DNA of 64,000 nt from positions 310,001 to 374,000 of the forward strand of contig CAWGSQ010000012.1 of the NCBI GenBank assembly GCA_963825345.1. The letters are read 5' to 3'. How positions within the stretch are numbered: the stretch's first letter is position 1; each line of letters begins with the position of its first letter. Source of the stretch: JACVRW01 sp963825345 (GTDB taxonomy: Bacteria; Actinomycetota; Thermoleophilia; Solirubrobacterales; Thermoleophilaceae). The position numbers and the translations under genes are program-made. The notes beneath the pieces are model-generated. The model did no database searches. It saw only the letters and a program-made list of their open reading frames with translations, and was not told the DNA's origin. This document shows, piece by piece, positions 60,972 to 64,000 of the stretch.

Positions 60972-61718
60972 TTAGTCGAAGTCGAAGTCGCGCGGCGGCT
61001 TCTGCTCGAACCAGAGCCGGTCGTGCTCCGGCGTCTCCTGGAGGAAGTCAGGCGTATCCTCGAGAACGTCGAGCTCCTCGTCCTCCTCGACATCGGATGC
61101 CGGCAGGGGATCGTCGTGAGAGTCGTCCTCGAGAGCCGGCTCCTCGTGGAGATCCTCGTCCTCGAGAGCGGGGAAGCCGTGGGGCTCGGTGTCACCGAGC
61201 GACTCGTGTGGATCCGGCTCGGGCGGCGCCTCCGGCACGGGAGTTGGCTCCGCTGCGGGCGGCTCGGCGGGTTCCGGCTCGGCCAGTTCCGGCTCGGGCG
61301 GTTCGGGCTCGGCCGGCGGCGGCTCCATGCCCATGTGGTCCGCGACGGGAGGCTCCGCCTCCGGTGACTCCTCCGAGACCGGCTCAGCGGGCGACGGCTC
61401 CGCGGGCGGGGCCTCGGCCGGCGGCTCAGCGAGTTCGGCGGGGGCCTCCGCGAGTTCGGTGGGCTGCGCAACGATCGCGGTCTCGTCGTCCACGACGGCG
61501 GACGCTTCCGCCACCGGAGCATCGCGCGGCTCGCCGTCAAAGAGCGACGCGTCGTCCCCGGCTTCTGCCGCAATTTCACCATCCTCGGGCTGCTGCGCCA
61601 CCTCGCGCCGGGCGGGACCGAGCGCCTCTTCCTGCTGGCGCTCGACCTCCTCCTCGGGCACTCCGTGCCTGCGCTTCAGCTCGAGATGCTCGCGGATGGC
61701 ATCGTCGAGTATGCCCAT
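60972..61718 (-). CDS. Disordered Pro/Glu-rich protein with conserved ends
   Basis: The 248-residue acidic protein has a helical N-terminus (MGILDDAIREHLELKRRHGV) and a C-terminus (DFLQETPEHDRLWFEQKPPR) that look conserved among actinobacteria, joined by about 170 residues of Pro, Glu, Ala and Asp-rich low complexity. Such a layout suggests two short binding motifs on a flexible spacer. No function is known. It lies 11 bases downstream of the GGDEF gene on the same strand, so they may be cotranscribed. Confidence 0.75.
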   Translation of the reverse strand: MGILDDAIREHLELKRRHGVPEEEVERQQEEALGPARREVAQQPEDGEIAAEAGDDASLFDGEPRDAPVAEASAVVDDETAIVAQPTELAEAPAELAEPPAEAPPAEPSPAEPVSEESPEAEPPVADHMGMEPPPAEPEPPEPELAEPEPAEPPAAEPTPVPEAPPEPDPHESLGDTEPHGFPALEDEDLHEEPALEDDSHDDPLPASDVEEDEELDVLEDTPDFLQETPEHDRLWFEQKPPRDFDFD

Positions 61719-61729
61719 CGCGCGGAACC

Positions 61730-63694
61730 TTATCGAGGCGGGGAGGAAGGCTCAGGAACGAGCGCCAGAGCGCGTTCCACGCGGTTCTTGCCGGTCCGCT
61801 TCGCCCGATAGAGCGCGGCATCAGCGGCCGCTATCAGGCTGTCGCGGTCCGCTGCGGTGTCCGGCACGGAGGCCACGCCGAAGCTCGCCGTGACGCTGAG
61901 CGACGCTTTGCCGCCCACCCGCAGCACCTGGAGCGCCTCCACCGCCTCCCGCATGCGCTCCGCGAGCAGCGCCGCTCCCTCAGCGTCCGTCTGCGGTAAC
62001 ACCACCGCCAGCTCCTCGCCGCCGTAGCGGGCCGGAGCATCGAGGTCGCGCGAGAGGCCGCGCAGCACGTTCGCCACCTGAGCCAGGACCTCGTCGCCCT
62101 GCTGGTGGCCCCAGGTGTCGTTCACCTGCTTGAAGTCGTCGATGTCCAGCATCACGAGGCCGAGCGGAGTGTCGAAGCGGCGGCTGCGCTCGAGCTCGCG
62201 GTCGAGGATCGAGGTGAACGCACGCATGTTGGCGAGGCCGGTGAGGTCGTCGGTGACCGCCTGGCGCTCCACCGTCTCGTGGAGGCTCGCGTTCTCGATC
62301 GATACAACCGCCTGGCCGGCCAGGTACTCGAGCAGCTCCTCCTCCTCGCGCGTGAACGGCTCCCGGCTGCGTGCAATCGAGATGGCGCCTAGATACTCCG
62401 GGCCGTCGACGAGCGAGCGCAGCCCGATCGACAGCGCATGCGCACCGCCCGCGTGCGCCGACAGAGCGCGCCGTGTGCGCTCCGCGCTCTCGTCGCCCTC
62501 GAGGGCGCCCAGCAGCTCGGGCCCGACGTCCGGCCGAACCATGAATACGTGGCGTTCGGCGGACTCGATAACCCGCTCGAGGTCACCCGCAATGGGACCC
62601 ACCTCGTAACGCGCGAAGGCACCACGCGCGAGCGGCAGCGCCCGCCCCACCTCCGCGTCGCAGGCGTCGACCGCCTGCCGCACTGCGAGCGCCACGACGC
62701 CGTGCCGATCGAGACCGGTGGCAAGCGCGTCGCCCACGCGCCGGATCGTCTCCTCGAGCTCCTGGCGCTTGTGCTCCACCTCCTCGATCTTGGCCTCGAG
62801 CTGCTCGGACATGTCGTTGAACTCGCGACCGAGCTGGGCGAACTCGTCGTTGCCCTCGACAGGGACGAGCTGGCGGAAGTCCCCGCGCGAGAGCCGGCGG
62901 GCGGCGGCGAGGAAGGTCGCGATCTGGCCGGTGAGAGCCCGGCTCACGAAGGTGGCGGAGGCGAGCGCCAACAGCACGAACAGGACGAGGAAGCCGGCGA
63001 TAAGCAGCCGGTTGTCAGCGATGTGCTCCGAGAACGGGGCGGCGGGACGCAGAATCGCGAGCTCCAAGGCCACGCCACTCGGCTCGTCGAGTGAAACCAA
63101 GCGGCCGCGGTACTCGCGGCCTCCCACGTCGATGTCCGTGGCCTCCTCGGCAGGCGGCATCTCGACGCCGACTGCGCCCGTCACCGTGGACGCGAGCGTG
63201 CGGTCGTTTCGGAACACCGCCGCTTCGAGCTCGGTGAGGCGCTCGATGCGTCGCACCAGCGAGGTCGCCTCGGTGACCGAGACGGTCAGGATCGCCGATG
63301 CGCCGCCGCCGGTCACGAGCTCGGACCCGGCCCACGCGACGGCCGTGGCGCTGCCGGCCCTGGCGAGACGCCGACCGGACGGCGTCCACAGCTCGATCGC
63401 GCTGACCGGAGCGCGAACGAGCGCGCGCATGCGTCGCTCGGCCGCGCCGCTGCGGCCCGCAACTACCGCACGCTGGAGGCGCGGATCCGCGGCCACTCTC
63501 CTCAGAGCGGGGCGGGCGGCCGCCGCCGCCTCGCGATGAACGGCCAGGGCCGTGCGCGCGGCGGTGCCGATGCCGGCGTCGGCCTTGCCGGTCTCGGTGC
63601 GCGCGGCGAGGGCGAAAAGGACGATGCCGAGCGCGATCATCGGCACGATCACGATGAGCGCGAAGAACAGCCTAAGACGTCCCCTAAAGCTCAT
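61730..63694 (-). CDS. Membrane-bound diguanylate cyclase with HAMP and GAF-like domains
   Basis: The 654-residue protein has a membrane segment at about 9-31, an extracytoplasmic sensor of about 200 residues, a second segment near 232-252, a HAMP linker, a coiled coil (MSEQLEAKIEEVEHKRQELE), a GAF-like domain and a C-terminal GGDEF domain. The active site is GGEEL in ARYGGEELAVVLP, with TDDLTGLANMRAF and MLDIDDFKQVNDTWGH also intact. An inhibitory site R-X2-D lies five residues before it. It should make cyclic di-GMP in response to an external signal, with product feedback. Confidence 0.92.
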   Translation of the reverse strand: MSFRGRLRLFFALIVIVPMIALGIVLFALAARTETGKADAGIGTAARTALAVHREAAAAARPALRRVAADPRLQRAVVAGRSGAAERRMRALVRAPVSAIELWTPSGRRLARAGSATAVAWAGSELVTGGGASAILTVSVTEATSLVRRIERLTELEAAVFRNDRTLASTVTGAVGVEMPPAEEATDIDVGGREYRGRLVSLDEPSGVALELAILRPAAPFSEHIADNRLLIAGFLVLFVLLALASATFVSRALTGQIATFLAAARRLSRGDFRQLVPVEGNDEFAQLGREFNDMSEQLEAKIEEVEHKRQELEETIRRVGDALATGLDRHGVVALAVRQAVDACDAEVGRALPLARGAFARYEVGPIAGDLERVIESAERHVFMVRPDVGPELLGALEGDESAERTRRALSAHAGGAHALSIGLRSLVDGPEYLGAISIARSREPFTREEEELLEYLAGQAVVSIENASLHETVERQAVTDDLTGLANMRAFTSILDRELERSRRFDTPLGLVMLDIDDFKQVNDTWGHQQGDEVLAQVANVLRGLSRDLDAPARYGGEELAVVLPQTDAEGAALLAERMREAVEALQVLRVGGKASLSVTASFGVASVPDTAADRDSLIAAADAALYRAKRTGKNRVERALALVPEPSSPPR

Positions 63695-63776
63695 GCCGCA
63701 CGTACCCCGGCATACAGGCTACCGCTGAAATCGGGCTACTTGGGCCGCTGCAGCGCCGCTACCATTAATCGGGCAC

Positions 63777-63849
63777 GGGGCTATAGCTCAGTTGGGAGAG
63801 TGCCTGGATCGCACCCAGGAGGCCGCCGGTTCGAGTCCGGCTAGCTCCA
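63777..63849 (+). tRNA. tRNA-Ala (CGC)
   Basis: The 73-base cloverleaf has acceptor GGGGCTA/TAGCTCC, D arm GCTC...GAGT, anticodon stem CCTGG/CCAGG with loop ATCGCAC (anticodon CGC), and T arm GCCGG-TTCGAGT-CCGGC. Discriminator A; CCA is not encoded. G3-U70 alanine identity pair is present. It decodes GCG. Confidence 0.96.
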
Positions 63850-64000
63850 TCACGGGACGCACCTGAAGCCGTAGCTCGCGAACGAGACCGCGTAACGGCG
63901 GTGCGCGTCGCAGTCGATGTTCGTGATCTCCCCGCTCGCGACGACCACGTCGCAGAGGACCACCCAGGGCTCGCTCGGGCACGGCGGGCACTGCGCCCGC
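63850..64000 (-). CDS. C-terminal fragment of a Cys-rich protein
   Basis: The minus-strand frame ending at the TGA at 63850-63852 is open to the window edge and gives about 49 residues containing QCPPCPSEPWVVLCDVVVAS, NIDCDAHRRYAVSFASYG and a final FRCVP. Five Cys and mixed polar composition look like a real, probably secreted, disulfide-containing protein, but no family can be named from the fragment. The stop abuts the tRNA-Ala gene. Confidence 0.45.
   Translation of the reverse strand, partial: RAQCPPCPSEPWVVLCDVVVASGEITNIDCDAHRRYAVSFASYGFRCVP

Noticed and set aside
59234..63849. Genomic island bounded by the two tRNA-Ala genes
   Set aside because: They are different isoacceptors on opposite strands, the genes between are ordinary housekeeping or regulatory genes, and no integrase or target duplication is seen.

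Overview
The window is 64 kb of high-GC bacterial chromosome, densely packed, with many 1 to 8 nt stop/start overlaps and frequent GTG or TTG starts. Gene content suggests a deep-branching actinobacterium close to Thermoleophilia/Solirubrobacterales: inositol-phosphate synthase beside a CDP-alcohol phosphotransferase, small actinobacterial membrane families, several secreted clan GH-A glycosidase-like proteins, a PucR-type regulator and Asp/Glu/Gly-rich proteins. This placement is inference from family content, not from a marker gene.

Layout. 1-5.1 kb: 5' end of grpE and dnaK on the minus strand, an FKBP-type lipoprotein on plus, an EamA transporter coupled to endonuclease III, and an alpha/beta hydrolase. 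5.1-13.8 kb (plus): two membrane proteins, then an apparent phosphatidylinositol-type lipid cluster (PAP2 phosphatase, CDP-alcohol phosphotransferase, inositol-3-phosphate synthase, an NTF2-like protein, a glycosyltransferase fused to a PHP phosphoesterase), then a divergent uracil-DNA-glycosylase-like protein and two small proteins. 13.8-25.7 kb: RlmD-type rRNA methyltransferase, a histone H1-like basic protein, an endo/exonuclease/phosphatase protein divergent from argF, a cupredoxin, a thiO-thiS-thiG operon behind a TPP riboswitch, thiE, and three secreted GH-A-like proteins. 25.8-31.3 kb: a membrane protein, lpdA, a coiled-coil protein, and two adjacent surface-type genes each broken by several frameshifts. 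31.3-37 kb: DsbA/HCCA-isomerase-like protein, pyruvate-type dehydrogenase E1alpha, E1beta and E2 with unusually acidic tail and linker, and a LOG-family protein.

37-50.3 kb is the metabolic centrepiece. On minus, seven genes run from potA through potD, potB, potC, a class III aminotransferase and an enolase-superfamily enzyme to a phospholipase-D-like gene, nearly all joined by 4-nt overlaps. On plus, divergently, lie a putrescine/pyruvate-type aminotransferase, a PucR regulator, alanine dehydrogenase and a gamma-aminobutyraldehyde-type dehydrogenase. Together they read as polyamine uptake plus oxidation of putrescine to GABA, with alanine dehydrogenase returning the amino group as ammonia and regenerating pyruvate. 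50.3-59 kb: SRPBCC protein, two tandem sulfatase/LtaS-like lipoproteins, a membrane protein, lipB-lipA (lipoate for the dehydrogenase complex), a Kelch protein, rhomboid protease, a small membrane protein and a D,D-carboxypeptidase. 59-64 kb: two tRNA-Ala genes, glutamate dehydrogenase, a disordered Pro/Glu-rich protein, a membrane GGDEF protein and the 3' end of a Cys-rich gene.

The reading frame appears broken, without internal stop codons, at about nine to ten places in five or six genes (FKBP leader, Ig-like surface gene, its neighbour, PLD gene, SRPBCC start, perhaps a small ORF at 59 kb). Indel errors in the assembly are as likely as real pseudogenes. A 42-bp sequence with a palindromic core occurs twice, 25 kb apart, with one mismatch. 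No CRISPR array, insertion sequence, rRNA or replication origin was recognised, and no gene-free stretch exceeds 300 bases.
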